A DNA stretch of 36,520 nt from contig CADCVW010000105.1 of assembly GCA_902806235.1 (NCBI GenBank), forward strand, positions 1-36,520, in the 5' to 3' direction. The translations under genes and the position numbers were made by a program. This document shows positions 24,237 through 32,434 of the stretch, one piece after another. Under the pieces are notes generated by a model that was not told where the DNA came from, made no database searches, and saw nothing but the letters and a program-made list of their open reading frames with translations. Position 1 is the first letter of the stretch. Every line of letters begins with the position of its first letter. Source of the DNA: an uncultured Sphingomonadaceae bacterium (GTDB lineage Bacteria; Pseudomonadota; Alphaproteobacteria; Sphingomonadales; Sphingomonadaceae).

Positions 24237-24326
24237 ACCGTTCGCCCTGAGCTTGTCGAAAAGTCTTTCTGGACAGCGCGCCGCCGAAGAGAAGGAAAGG
24301 GCTTCGACGAGCTCAGGGCGAACGGT
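24237..24326. repeat. Palindromic repeat with 24-bp arms
   Basis: Arms at 24237-24260 and 24303-24326 are reverse complements with one mismatch (T at 24254 against the C expected from the other arm). The core CGCCCTGAGCTTGTCGAA type is a familiar intergenic repeat in sphingomonads and some other proteobacteria. A further pair, GTCCAGA (24226-24232) and TCTGGAC (24268-24274), interleaves with the left arm. The right arm runs into the 3' end of the glycosyltransferase gene and supplies its last codons and stop. Confidence 0.8.
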
Positions 24327-25485
24327 GTTGTTGAACGCGGGCGTTGGCGTTCGCAGCTTCCGTCGCCAGTTCATCGAACAGCGCCGCCCAGCGCGACGCG
24401 ACCGCCTCTACGGCATAGTCCCGCTCCACCTTCGCCCGCAGCGCCGCGCCCAGCCGCGCGCGGAGCAGGGGATCGCCGATTAATCGCAGCAGCGCCGCGG
24501 CGACCGCGGGCGGTTCCTCGTGCGGCACGAACAAGCCGCTCACCCCGTCGACGATTTGCTGCTCGGACCCGCCGTCGCGCGTGGCGACCACCGGCAGCCG
24601 TGCCGCGCCCGCTTCCGCAATGACGTGCGGCATCCCCTCGCCGCGCGACAGCCAGGCGAGGGCGTCCATGCCGCCCAGGAGCCGCGGCACGTCCGCCCGG
24701 TCGCCGAGGAAGGAAAGCTCCGCTACGAGCCCGGCCGCCCGCGCGCGTTCGCGCAGCTCGTCCCTATATTCCGGCATGAAGCTGTCCGGCCCGCCCACCA
24801 CGACGAATTTTGCAGCGTGCGGGGCATCCCGCGCGACCAGCGCCGCCGCGTCCACGAAATCCTCCACCCGCTTCTTGCGATCGAGCCGCCCGACCCAGCC
24901 GATCAGACACTGGCCGTCGCGCACCCCCAGTTCCGCCCGCGCCCCCGCCCGGTCGTTCGGACCGAACTCCGTCAGGTCGACCATTGACGGGATCTCCAGC
25001 GCGCGCACCTCGCGCCCCGGCATCCGCGCCGCCGCCGCGTTTCGGATCGCGCGGCACACGCCGACGTAGGCGTCGGTGAGGTGCTTGGGCCCGCGCAGCG
25101 CCTCCTCCACCAGCCCGCCGTGCTCGATCAGCGCGGGGCGCGCCGCCAGCGCCATCCGCTCGAGCGCGGGATAGACATCCGGGACCGCTTGGCACGCGAC
25201 CACGACGTCGTAGCCCGCCATCTTCTCGGCGAGGTAAGCCACCGTGTCCTCGAACGAGAGATGGTAAGGCGTCCGATCCACCTTCACCCCGAGTGCCGCG
25301 AGCTGCTCATGCGTCTGCTCGGGCATCCCGGGCTGGCGGAAGCACGCCACCACGTCGATCGCGTGGCGCGTCCGGTCGAGCGCGCGCAGCAGCAGCCGCA
25401 GCTCGGTTTCCTCGCCGCCTACCACCAGCCAGGCTAAGACGAACAGGACGCGGACGGGCGCGTCCCGGACGGGCAGCGCGCTCAC
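24313..25485 (-). CDS. GT4-type glycosyltransferase
   Basis: A retaining GT-B glycosyltransferase that would move a sugar from a nucleotide donor to an acceptor. The 390 residues show an N-terminal Rossmann half (VRVLFVLAWLVVGGEETELRLL) and the donor-binding half with IGWVGRLDRKKRVEDFV, FLGDRADVPRLLGGMDALAW and the E-x7-E motif in SRGEGMPHVIAEAGAARLPVV. The start is GTG 25485, in a GTGA overlap with the upstream dehydrogenase gene. The last five codons (QHRSP) and the TGA lie inside the palindromic repeat, so the natural C-terminus may have been replaced. It is the last of the four coupled genes. Confidence 0.9.
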   Translation of the reverse strand: MSALPVRDAPVRVLFVLAWLVVGGEETELRLLLRALDRTRHAIDVVACFRQPGMPEQTHEQLAALGVKVDRTPYHLSFEDTVAYLAEKMAGYDVVVACQAVPDVYPALERMALAARPALIEHGGLVEEALRGPKHLTDAYVGVCRAIRNAAAARMPGREVRALEIPSMVDLTEFGPNDRAGARAELGVRDGQCLIGWVGRLDRKKRVEDFVDAAALVARDAPHAAKFVVVGGPDSFMPEYRDELRERARAAGLVAELSFLGDRADVPRLLGGMDALAWLSRGEGMPHVIAEAGAARLPVVATRDGGSEQQIVDGVSGLFVPHEEPPAVAAALLRLIGDPLLRARLGAALRAKVERDYAVEAVASRWAALFDELATEAANANARVQQHRSP

Positions 25486-26582
25486 TCCCCGACCCGGAAC
25501 ACGACCTGCACGAAGGGCCGCCGCCGCTCGACCAGCTCCGCGACGAAGGGGGGCGCGTCGTCGAACGGCACCACGTCGGTGATCATGTGCTCGCGGATCG
25601 CCTCACCCTCGGCGACCAGCAGCTCGGCCGTCGCTGCCGCCAACCGCCGCCGGTCCCACGCCCATGCCAGGCCCCGCGGCACCCGGCCGATCTGCGCGCA
25701 GCGCAGCGACAGTCCGTTGTGGTGGAACTCCTCGCCCAGCCGCACCGCGTCGGCCCCGCCCTGGTAGAAGGCCAAGTCCACCACCGTCCCCTGCGGCCGC
25801 AGCGCGCGCAACGCTTCGTGGAGAGCGGAGCCCGCCGCCCGGCACTGGAAGGCGAGGTCCGCGCCGCGGTCCCCCGCGCCGTTCGTCCAGCGGCGCTTGA
25901 CCTCCGCCGCTGCGCCCTCCTCTTGCAGTGCAACGAACCCCAGCGCCTCCGCCGTCCGCCGCCGCTCGGGCGCGGGATCGACGACGATCACCTCAGAAGC
26001 TCCGCACCACCGCGCGAACAAGGCGGTGAGCAGCCCGACCACGCCGCCCCCGAACACCAGCAGCCGCCGCCCGCGCACGCCCTCGTCCAGGCTCCGCACG
26101 TCCGCCCCCGCCATATCCTGCGCCGCGTGGAGCAGCCCGTTGGCGCAGATCGGCCCCATCTGGGCGAGGTAGATGCCGAGCACCGGGTCCACCCCCGATG
26201 GCACCGCCAGCGCAAAGTCCTGCGCCGGGTCCGCCGTATGCCCCGTCTTGTGGCCGTAGGTCATGCCGAGGACGGCGCCTTCGACGATGGACGGTGCCTC
26301 GCTCGCCGACACGCGCCCGACCTCCATGTAGCCGAGGAACGGCACGGGGAAGCTCGCGCTCGGCTCCTCCGGTCGGAACAGCCCGGCCTCCGCGTCCCAG
26401 CGCGAACGGAGGTAGGGGTTGGTCCCCTTGACGAAGGTCAGCTCTGTCCCCGCCGAGAAGCCGGTGTACAGCGTGTTCACGCGGTAGCGGCCGGGGTCGG
26501 GCGGGCCTTCCCAATAATCGTGCAGGTACATCCGCCCCGGCGCCTCGACGCCCAGCGCGCGCACCTGGCGCCAGTCGGTCAT
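25482..26582 (-). CDS. MDR-superfamily (zinc alcohol dehydrogenase-like) oxidoreductase
   Basis: 366 residues from ATG 26582, which overlaps the stop of the Gfo/Idh/MocA gene (ATGA). The nucleotide-binding fold RLLVFGGGVVGLLTALFARW and VIVVDPAPERRRTAEALGF identify the medium-chain dehydrogenase family. It begins VRALGVEAPGRMYLHDYWEG and contains FSAGTELTFVKG and PFLGYMEVGRV. The usual structural-zinc four-cysteine lobe is missing, and the GHE catalytic-zinc motif is not evident, so it may be zinc-free or have an altered site. Such proteins are sometimes fused to a Gfo/Idh/MocA domain in polysaccharide clusters; here they are separate neighbouring genes. Substrate unknown. Confidence 0.85.
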   Translation of the reverse strand: MTDWRQVRALGVEAPGRMYLHDYWEGPPDPGRYRVNTLYTGFSAGTELTFVKGTNPYLRSRWDAEAGLFRPEEPSASFPVPFLGYMEVGRVSASEAPSIVEGAVLGMTYGHKTGHTADPAQDFALAVPSGVDPVLGIYLAQMGPICANGLLHAAQDMAGADVRSLDEGVRGRRLLVFGGGVVGLLTALFARWCGASEVIVVDPAPERRRTAEALGFVALQEEGAAAEVKRRWTNGAGDRGADLAFQCRAAGSALHEALRALRPQGTVVDLAFYQGGADAVRLGEEFHHNGLSLRCAQIGRVPRGLAWAWDRRRLAAATAELLVAEGEAIREHMITDVVPFDDAPPFVAELVERRRPFVQVVFRVGE

Positions 26583-27559
26583 CGCCGGTCCTCCCCCGGC
26601 CGCACCGGCCGGCCTTCCGCCGCCGAGCGCAGCGCCGCGAAAGTCAGCCGGTGCGTCTCCAGCGCCTCCGCATAGGGCGCGCGGATCCGGTTCTCGCCCT
26701 CCATTACCGCGTCCACGAAGTCGCGGTCCTCGCGGACGAACGGGTCTCCCTGCGCCCCCCGCACCGGTCGGCCCGCGCCGACGTCGACCATCAGCTCGTG
26801 CTCCGTCAGCTCCACTGCCACGCCGTCGCCGAACAGGTTCAGCCCGATCCGGTGCGGCCAATGGAGCAGGCAGGTCGAGCTGATGGAGCCTACCGCTCCC
26901 GACGCGAAACGCAGCGCCGCGGTCGAGCACTCCGCGACGTCGCTGTCCGGGTGCGCCTCGCGCGGGGTGCGTCCAGCATAGGCGTGGCACTCGTCCACTT
27001 CGCCGACGAGCAGCCGGGCAAGGTCGAAGATGTGGGTGGTCTGCTCGACGAACTGCCCGCCCGACCGGTCCTGCTTCGACCACCAGGCGGGCGGCGGCGT
27101 GCCGTCGATCCAGTAGCCGTTGACAAGCCGCGCCGGCCGCTCGGCAAGCCGCTCGCGCGCTTCCTCCACCGTGTCGAGGTAGCGCCAGTGATAGCCCACC
27201 GCCGTCACCAGATCGGCTCGCGCCACCGCCCGGCCGATCTCCTCGGCGGTGTCGGCGTCGGCCGCCAGCGGTTTTTCGACGAAGAAGGGGATGCCCGCTT
27301 CCGCCGCCGCCAGTTCGGGCGCGCCGTGGGCGAAGGGGGGCGTGCAGACGAAGAGCGCGTCGACCCCGCCCGCGTCGAGCATCGCGCGCCAGTCGGCGTA
27401 GGAGCGGGCTCGCCCGCCCGCGCGGCTCGCGAAGTCCGCCGCGCGATCCTCCGCCGGGTCGGCGACCGCAACGACCGAGACGTCGGGGAACGACAGGAGA
27501 TTCTGGAGGTGGCGGCCCGCGATGCCGCCCCCGCCGACGAAGCCGATGCGTAAGCTCAT
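26579..27559 (-). CDS. Gfo/Idh/MocA-family NAD(P) oxidoreductase
   Basis: 326 residues from ATG 27559, in an ATGA overlap with the upstream glycosyltransferase gene. The Rossmann loop is GFVGGGGIAGRHLQNLL, the dinucleotide-contact motif is FVEKPLAAD (the EKP lysine typical of the family), and FVEQTTHIFDLARLL supplies the probable catalytic histidine. Family enzymes oxidise or reduce sugars, nucleotide sugars or inositols. Sandwiched between glycosyltransferases and an MDR enzyme, it probably alters a sugar used by them. The longer open frame upstream to 27910 is a shadow of the glycosyltransferase. Confidence 0.92.
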   Translation of the reverse strand: MSLRIGFVGGGGIAGRHLQNLLSFPDVSVVAVADPAEDRAADFASRAGGRARSYADWRAMLDAGGVDALFVCTPPFAHGAPELAAAEAGIPFFVEKPLAADADTAEEIGRAVARADLVTAVGYHWRYLDTVEEARERLAERPARLVNGYWIDGTPPPAWWSKQDRSGGQFVEQTTHIFDLARLLVGEVDECHAYAGRTPREAHPDSDVAECSTAALRFASGAVGSISSTCLLHWPHRIGLNLFGDGVAVELTEHELMVDVGAGRPVRGAQGDPFVREDRDFVDAVMEGENRIRAPYAEALETHRLTFAALRSAAEGRPVRPGEDRR

Positions 27560-28698
27560 GCCGCTTCCTTGCTGGTGTGGGGGGCCGCGCGCGCGGCGAG
27601 CAGCCGGTCGTAGTGGCGGGCGGTGTCGGCCGCCATGCGCGCGGCGGAAAAGTCGCGCAGCACGGCCCGCCGCGCCCGCGCGCCCATCGCTCGGGCCGCG
27701 TCCGGGTCGTCGATCACGCGCAGCATGGCGGCGGCGAGCGCGAGGGGGTTCCGGCCCGGGACGAGCAGCCCCGTGCGCCCGTCCTCCACCGCGTCCGCGC
27801 TGCCGCACACGTCCGTGGCGACGACAGGCAGCCCGCGCCCCATCGCCTCCAGGAGCGCGAGCGGCAGCCCCTCGAAGCGCGACGGCAGCACGAAGGCGGT
27901 CGCGTTGCAAAGCAACTCGGGCACGTCGTCGCGTGGGCCGAGGAAATCGACGGCGTGGCCGATGCCCAGCTCGGCGGCGAGCGCGCGCAGCTGGTTGCCT
28001 AGCGGGCCGGCGCCGACCAGCCGGAACCGCGCGTCGGGCGCGCCCACCAGCACCGCCGGCGCGGCGCGGAGCAGGGCGGCGTGGCCCTTCTGCGCCGACA
28101 AGCGCGCCACGGTGAGGAAGACGGGCGGGCCCGGCGGCGGTGCGTCGCGGGGCGGCGGCGGCTCAATCCCGTTGGGCACGGCCGCGACCCGTTCCGGGGG
28201 AACGCCGGCGGCGAGCAGGCTGCGGCGCACGCCGTCCGACACGGCGACGATCGCGTCGAAAAAGGGCAAGGAAACGGTGTAGGCCGCGCGGTCGCGCGCG
28301 CTCTTCAGCAGAAAGGGCAGGTGCTCGGTCCGCAGCAGCGCCTCCACCCCCGCGGCGCGGGCGAGGTGATGCGCTGACAGGCATTCCCACTGCACCCCCG
28401 CGTGGACGTGGAGCAGCGCCGTGCGGCGCTCGAGGAGCCAGTCGCGCGCGCGGTGCCAGTCAGGCACGACACGCAGCGCGTCGGCGGTGAGCACCGCCGC
28501 TCCCAGCGCCGCCGCCCGCTCGGCCAGGCGGCGGCCGGCGCGCGTCGGCGGGCAGAGCAAGGAGAGGTCGTAGCACCCGCGCAGGCGCCGGACGAGCGCC
28601 AGCATGTGCGCGCCGACGCCCGAAGGCTCGCGGCTGTCGGTGAACAGGCACAGGGCGGGACGGGCCGGGGCGGCGGGACGCGGTTCCTGCAGCAGCAA
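27556..28698 (-). CDS. GT4-type glycosyltransferase
   Basis: First gene of the four-gene block. The 380 residues include an N-terminal LCLFTDSREPSGVGAHMLALVRRL half, VPNGIEPPPPRD, then LTVARLSAQKGHAALLRAAPAVL, DFLGPRDDVPELLCNA and the E-x7-E motif SRFEGLPLALLEAMGRGLPVV. No ATG or GTG fits the N-terminus; TTG at 28698 is used, with a GGGGGA run about 12 nt upstream, so the start is provisional. It differs in sequence from the second glycosyltransferase of the block, so it is not a recent duplicate. The 82-bp gap before it contains a GCCCGG/CCGGGC hairpin but no clear promoter, so transcription from the aldehyde dehydrogenase gene upstream is possible. Confidence 0.88.
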   Translation of the reverse strand: MLLQEPRPAAPARPALCLFTDSREPSGVGAHMLALVRRLRGCYDLSLLCPPTRAGRRLAERAAALGAAVLTADALRVVPDWHRARDWLLERRTALLHVHAGVQWECLSAHHLARAAGVEALLRTEHLPFLLKSARDRAAYTVSLPFFDAIVAVSDGVRRSLLAAGVPPERVAAVPNGIEPPPPRDAPPPGPPVFLTVARLSAQKGHAALLRAAPAVLVGAPDARFRLVGAGPLGNQLRALAAELGIGHAVDFLGPRDDVPELLCNATAFVLPSRFEGLPLALLEAMGRGLPVVATDVCGSADAVEDGRTGLLVPGRNPLALAAAMLRVIDDPDAARAMGARARRAVLRDFSAARMAADTARHYDRLLAARAAPHTSKEAA

Positions 28699-28780
28699 AG
28701 CTTCGGCGATCCCCCGTCCGGCCCGGCGGGAGGACCGGGCGGAGAAGCAACCCGCGACCGTAACGAAAGTTCAGCGCGGG

Positions 28781-30295
28781 CTAGAGCGCCACCACCACCG
28801 TCTTCAGCTCGGTATAGGCCTGCACGCCCTCCAGCCCGCCCTCGCGGCCGAGCCCGGACTCCTTAAACCCGCCGAAGGGCAGGGCGACGTCGATCCCGCC
28901 GTGCATGTTGCCCCACACATAGCCCGCCTTCAGCTTGGCGGCCAAGCGGTGCATCGCCGAAACGTCGCGCGTCCACACGCTCGCCGCCAGCCCGTAGCGC
29001 GTGTCGTTGGCCTCCTTCGCCACCTGATCCAGGTCGTCGAAGCGCTGCGCGACCAGCACCGGCCCGAAGATCTCCTCGCGCACGACCGACATGTCGGGCG
29101 TGACGTCGACCAGCACCGTCGGCTTGACGAAATAGCCGCCGTCGCTCCCGATCGCCTCGCCGCCGGTCACCACGCTCGCGCCCGCACGGCGGCCTTGGTC
29201 GATATAGTCGAGCACGCGCGCCTGCTGCTCGTCGGACACCAGCGGACCCATCCGCGTACCGGGGTCCAGCGACGGGCCCACCGCCAGCTTGTCGGCCGCC
29301 GCCGCGACGCCCTCGACGAGCCGGTCGAAGACGGAGGAGTGCGCGTAGAGCCGCGTGCCCGCGACGCAAACCTGGCCGGAGTTGTAGAACACCGCGTTAG
29401 CCGCGCCCGCCGCCACCTTGGCGACATCGACGTCCGGCAGCACCACCACCGGCGACTTGCCGCCGAGCTCGAGTGTCACCCGCTTCAGCGTGTCGGTCGC
29501 CGCGCGGTTGATGATCTTGCCGACCTCCGTCGACCCGGTAAAGCCGATCTTGTCCACGTCGGGGTGGCGCACCAGCCGGTCGCCCGCCGTCTCACCCATG
29601 CCGGTGACCACGTTCACCACGCCGGCCGGGAAGCCCGCCTCGGCGACGAGGTCGGCGAGGCGCAGCGCGGTGAGCGGGGTCTGCTCGGCGGGCTTGAGGA
29701 CGACCGTGCAGCCCGCGGCGAGCGCAGGCGCGATCTTCTTCACCGCCATCAGCAACGGGAAGTTCCACGGCACGATCTGCGCGACCACGCCGACGGGCTC
29801 GCGCCGGACGTAGGCGTGGAAGGAGCCGCTAGGAGCGCCGATCGGCTCCTGCGTCGCGCCCTGGATCTTGGTCGCCCAGCCCGCCGTGTAGCGCAGGGTC
29901 CGCACCGAAGCGGCGACGTCCACCGTTTCCGCCTGCGTGCGGGGCTTGCCGTTGTCGATCGCCTCCAGTTCGCCGAACTCGGCCGCGTGGGCCTCCAGCA
30001 GGTCGGCCAGCCGGTGGATTAGCAGCTCGCGCTTGGCCGACGGCATCTCCGTCCAGCGCCCGTCGTCGAACGCCGTGCGCGCCGCGGCGACCGCGGCGTC
30101 GACTTCTTGCGGCGACGCGTCGGCGATGCGCGCCACCTCGCGGCCGGTCGACGGATCGAACACCGCGATCGTGTTCCCGTGCTCCGACGCGCGCCACGCG
30201 CCGTCGATGAAGTGCGCGGGCGCGCGGCCCAGCGCGGCGCGGGCGGCCGCCGAATAGTCGGGCTGGGCGGCGATGGTGCGGGTGGGGGCGTTCAT
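28781..30295 (-). CDS. Aldehyde dehydrogenase family protein
   Basis: Oxidises an aldehyde to a carboxylate with NAD(P). The 504 residues from ATG 30295 (AGGAGC upstream) hold PWNFPLLMAVKKIAPALAAG, the glycine-rich FTGSTEVGK, the glutamate base in LELGGKSPVVV, the nucleophilic cysteine near 309 in NSGQVCVAGTR and the closing FGGFKESGLGREGG. This is a standard class 1/2-like ALDH. It is divergent from a zinc alcohol dehydrogenase, and the pair could turn an alcohol into an acid. Substrate not predictable. Confidence 0.93.
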   Translation of the reverse strand: MNAPTRTIAAQPDYSAAARAALGRAPAHFIDGAWRASEHGNTIAVFDPSTGREVARIADASPQEVDAAVAAARTAFDDGRWTEMPSAKRELLIHRLADLLEAHAAEFGELEAIDNGKPRTQAETVDVAASVRTLRYTAGWATKIQGATQEPIGAPSGSFHAYVRREPVGVVAQIVPWNFPLLMAVKKIAPALAAGCTVVLKPAEQTPLTALRLADLVAEAGFPAGVVNVVTGMGETAGDRLVRHPDVDKIGFTGSTEVGKIINRAATDTLKRVTLELGGKSPVVVLPDVDVAKVAAGAANAVFYNSGQVCVAGTRLYAHSSVFDRLVEGVAAAADKLAVGPSLDPGTRMGPLVSDEQQARVLDYIDQGRRAGASVVTGGEAIGSDGGYFVKPTVLVDVTPDMSVVREEIFGPVLVAQRFDDLDQVAKEANDTRYGLAASVWTRDVSAMHRLAAKLKAGYVWGNMHGGIDVALPFGGFKESGLGREGGLEGVQAYTELKTVVVAL

Positions 30296-30437
30296 GGGGC
30301 GCTCCTGAAGAGGTTGCTGCCCATCTGCGCCCGGCGCGGGCCGTCCGCAAGCCGCTGTCCTACAGCCCCGGCGATCCGGTATATCGGTCGCGTGACGTTT
30401 CTCGTCCTCCGCCGCTGCTTCCTTGCCCACCGGGGTA

Positions 30438-30473
30438 TGGGTCGGCCGAGGAGGGCGCTCCCACCCCGACCCA
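30438..30473. promoter_or_regulatory. Inverted repeat in the divergent ALDH/ADH promoter region
   Basis: The 263-bp gap 30296-30558 serves both genes. Within it TGGGTCGG (30438-30445) and CCGACCCA (30466-30473) are perfect complements, with a smaller GGAG/CTCC pairing inside. Just after comes GTCAA twice with a nine-base period (30476-30480 and 30485-30489). They are candidate operator parts for a shared regulator. I could not assign -35/-10 boxes with confidence, and nothing else stands out in the gap. Confidence 0.35.
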
Positions 30474-30558
30474 GTGTCAATTTCGTCAACTTACCGGGCT
30501 CGGAACAGCCCCCGACGGGCGGAGTTACGCCGTTAACCTTTCGCTCGGGAGCGCGCGC

Positions 30559-31728
30559 ATGAAAGCCCTGGTCTGGCACGGCAAGCAGGACATCCGTTAC
30601 GACACGGTGCCCGATCCGGAAATTGAGCACGGGCGCGACGCGATCATCAAGGTCACCGCCTGTGCGATCTGCGGCTCGGACCTCCACCTGTTCCACAACG
30701 TCATCCCGGCGATGAAGCCCGGCGACATCGTCGGCCACGAGACGATGGGCGAGGTCGTCGAGGTCGGCGCGGACAACAAGAAGCTCAAAGTGGGCGACCG
30801 CATCGTCGTCCCCTTCAACATCTTCTGCGGCGACTGCTGGCAGTGCAAGCGCGGCAACTACTCCTTGTGCGAGGAGTCCAACCGCAACGCCGCGCTTCAG
30901 GAAAAGGCGTTCGGCCACCGCACGGGCGGCCTGTTCGGCTACACCCAACTCACCGGCGGCTACCCCGGCGGCCAGGCCGAATACCTCCGCGTCCCCTTCG
31001 CCGATACCAGCCACATCCGCGCGCCGTCCGGCTTCACCGACGAGCAGCTCCTGTTCCTGTCGGACATCCTGCCCACCGGCTGGCAGGCGGCGGTGCAGTG
31101 CGACATCCAGCCGGACGACACGGTGGCGAATTGGGGCTGCGGCCCCGTCGGCCAGATGGCGATCCGCTCGGCCATCTTGCTCGGCGCACGCCAAGTGATC
31201 GCCATCGATTACCTGCCCGAGCGACTGTCGATGGCCGCCGCGGCCGGCGCGATAACCATCAACTTCCAAGAAGAGTCGGTCCTCGACCGGCTGAACGAGC
31301 TGACGGACGGCAAGGGGCCGGAGAAGTGCATCGACTCGGTCGGCATGGAAGCGCACGGCTTCAACGCCTTCGGCACCTTCTACGACCGCGCCAAGCAGAT
31401 GAGCCTGGGCGAGTCCGACCGACCCAACGTGCTGCGCGAGATGGTCTACGTCTGCCGGCCCGGCGGCATCCTGTCGGTGGACGGCGTGTACGGCGGGCTG
31501 ATCGACAAGTTCCCCATGGGCATCTTCATGAACAAGGGGCTGACCATGAAGACCGGGCAGACACACGTGAAGCGCTGGACGGACGACCTGCTGCGCATCA
31601 TCGAGGACGGCCTGCTCGACCCGAGCTTCGTCATCACCCACGAAGCGCCCTTGGCCGAAGGGCCCAAGATGTACCGGGTGTTCGAGAAGAAGCAGGACAA
31701 CTGCATCAAGGTGGTCCTGAAACCGTGA
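30559..31728 (+). CDS. Zinc-dependent alcohol dehydrogenase (formaldehyde-dehydrogenase-like)
   Basis: 389 residues of the MDR family. The catalytic zinc site is Cys in ICGSDLHLF with GHETMGEVVEVG, and the structural zinc site is the four-cysteine lobe FCGDCWQCKRGNYSLC. The cofactor site is NWGCGPVGQMAIRSAILLGA. The long insertion in the second half (about 389 residues against about 350 for plain ADHs) and the HVKRWTDDLLRIIEDG ending resemble the glutathione-independent formaldehyde dehydrogenase group. GGGAG sits seven bases before ATG 30559. Confidence 0.93.
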   Translation: MKALVWHGKQDIRYDTVPDPEIEHGRDAIIKVTACAICGSDLHLFHNVIPAMKPGDIVGHETMGEVVEVGADNKKLKVGDRIVVPFNIFCGDCWQCKRGNYSLCEESNRNAALQEKAFGHRTGGLFGYTQLTGGYPGGQAEYLRVPFADTSHIRAPSGFTDEQLLFLSDILPTGWQAAVQCDIQPDDTVANWGCGPVGQMAIRSAILLGARQVIAIDYLPERLSMAAAAGAITINFQEESVLDRLNELTDGKGPEKCIDSVGMEAHGFNAFGTFYDRAKQMSLGESDRPNVLREMVYVCRPGGILSVDGVYGGLIDKFPMGIFMNKGLTMKTGQTHVKRWTDDLLRIIEDGLLDPSFVITHEAPLAEGPKMYRVFEKKQDNCIKVVLKP

Positions 31729-31748
31729 CGGCTCCGCGCCCCTTCCCC

Positions 31749-31774
31749 GTCGTCCCAGCGCAAGCTGGGACCAC
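31749..31774. repeat. Hairpin with GCAA tetraloop (family copy 2)
   Basis: GTCCCAGC (31752-31759) and GCTGGGAC (31764-31771) pair around GCAA, a GNRA loop. Flanking bases (CGTC before, CACC after) match copy 1 at 14373-14400 apart from the last part of the right arm. It lies just after the alcohol dehydrogenase stop. The remaining bases up to 31870 show only a ribosome site (AGGA) for the next gene. Confidence 0.7.
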
Positions 31775-31870
31775 CATCGCAGCGGACGGCCCCTAAGCGC
31801 GGCGGCCCTGTTCGAGAGCGGCCCCAGCCTACGCTAGGGCAACGGTACCTAACCGAGAATAGGATTAATT

Positions 31871-32434
31871 ATGGAACCCTCCTACCTCCCCACCACCGGC
31901 TCCATGACCCCGGCGCTGCGCGCCGCGCGGCTGCTCGGCTGGTTCTCGCTAGGCCTCGGCGCGGCCGAGCTGATCGCCCCTGGCCGCATCGCCCGCGCGC
32001 TGGGGATGGAAGGCCGCGAGACGCTGCTCCGCGCCTATGGCGCGCGCGAGGTGCTGGCGGGCGTCGGCGCGCTGTCCATGGAGCCGACGCCGCACATCTG
32101 GGGCCGCGTCGCGGGCGACGCGGTGGACCTCGCCACGCTCTACCTCGTGCCCCGGGACGCCGACAACGAGCAGCAGGGCAACGTCCGTACCGCAACCGCC
32201 GTGGTGGCGGGCATCGCGGTGGTCGACCTCCTCGTCGCCGCCGCGCTCACCCAGGAGCGCGGGCGGACGAAGGCGGACGGCAGCGCCGATTATTCGGACC
32301 GCAGCGGCTTTCCCAAGGCCCCCGCGCTAATGCGCGGCGCCGCCGCCGGCGCGCCACCGCCCGACTTCCGCAACGACCCGTCGCGCAACATAGAGCACGC
32401 TGACGAAGTGCGCACGGCCAGCGACGTGCAGTAG
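31871..32434 (+). CDS. Small membrane protein of unknown function
   Basis: 187 residues; AGGA lies seven bases before the ATG. The N-terminal half LLGWFSLGLGAAELIAPGRI, then LRAYGAREVLAGVGALS and WGRVAGDAVDLATLYLV, resembles a membrane module seen at the start of some cyclase/dehydrase-type proteins in proteobacteria. TAVVAGIAVVDLLVAAAL is a further membrane helix. The C-terminal third is polar and disordered-looking (Pro, Asp, Arg). Function unknown. Its stop abuts the stop of the convergent kinase gene with no base between (TAG-CTA). Confidence 0.75.
   Translation: MEPSYLPTTGSMTPALRAARLLGWFSLGLGAAELIAPGRIARALGMEGRETLLRAYGAREVLAGVGALSMEPTPHIWGRVAGDAVDLATLYLVPRDADNEQQGNVRTATAVVAGIAVVDLLVAAALTQERGRTKADGSADYSDRSGFPKAPALMRGAAAGAPPPDFRNDPSRNIEHADEVRTASDVQ

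Noticed and set aside
30502-30534. GGAAC ... CGTT before the alcohol dehydrogenase as an EcfG promoter
   Set aside because: The spacing is 24 bases, far outside the 16-17 needed.
31562-31571. Second CACGTG inside the alcohol dehydrogenase gene as a parS site
   Set aside because: Its flanks are not symmetric (10 of 14 to the parS core) and it lies within a conserved coding stretch.
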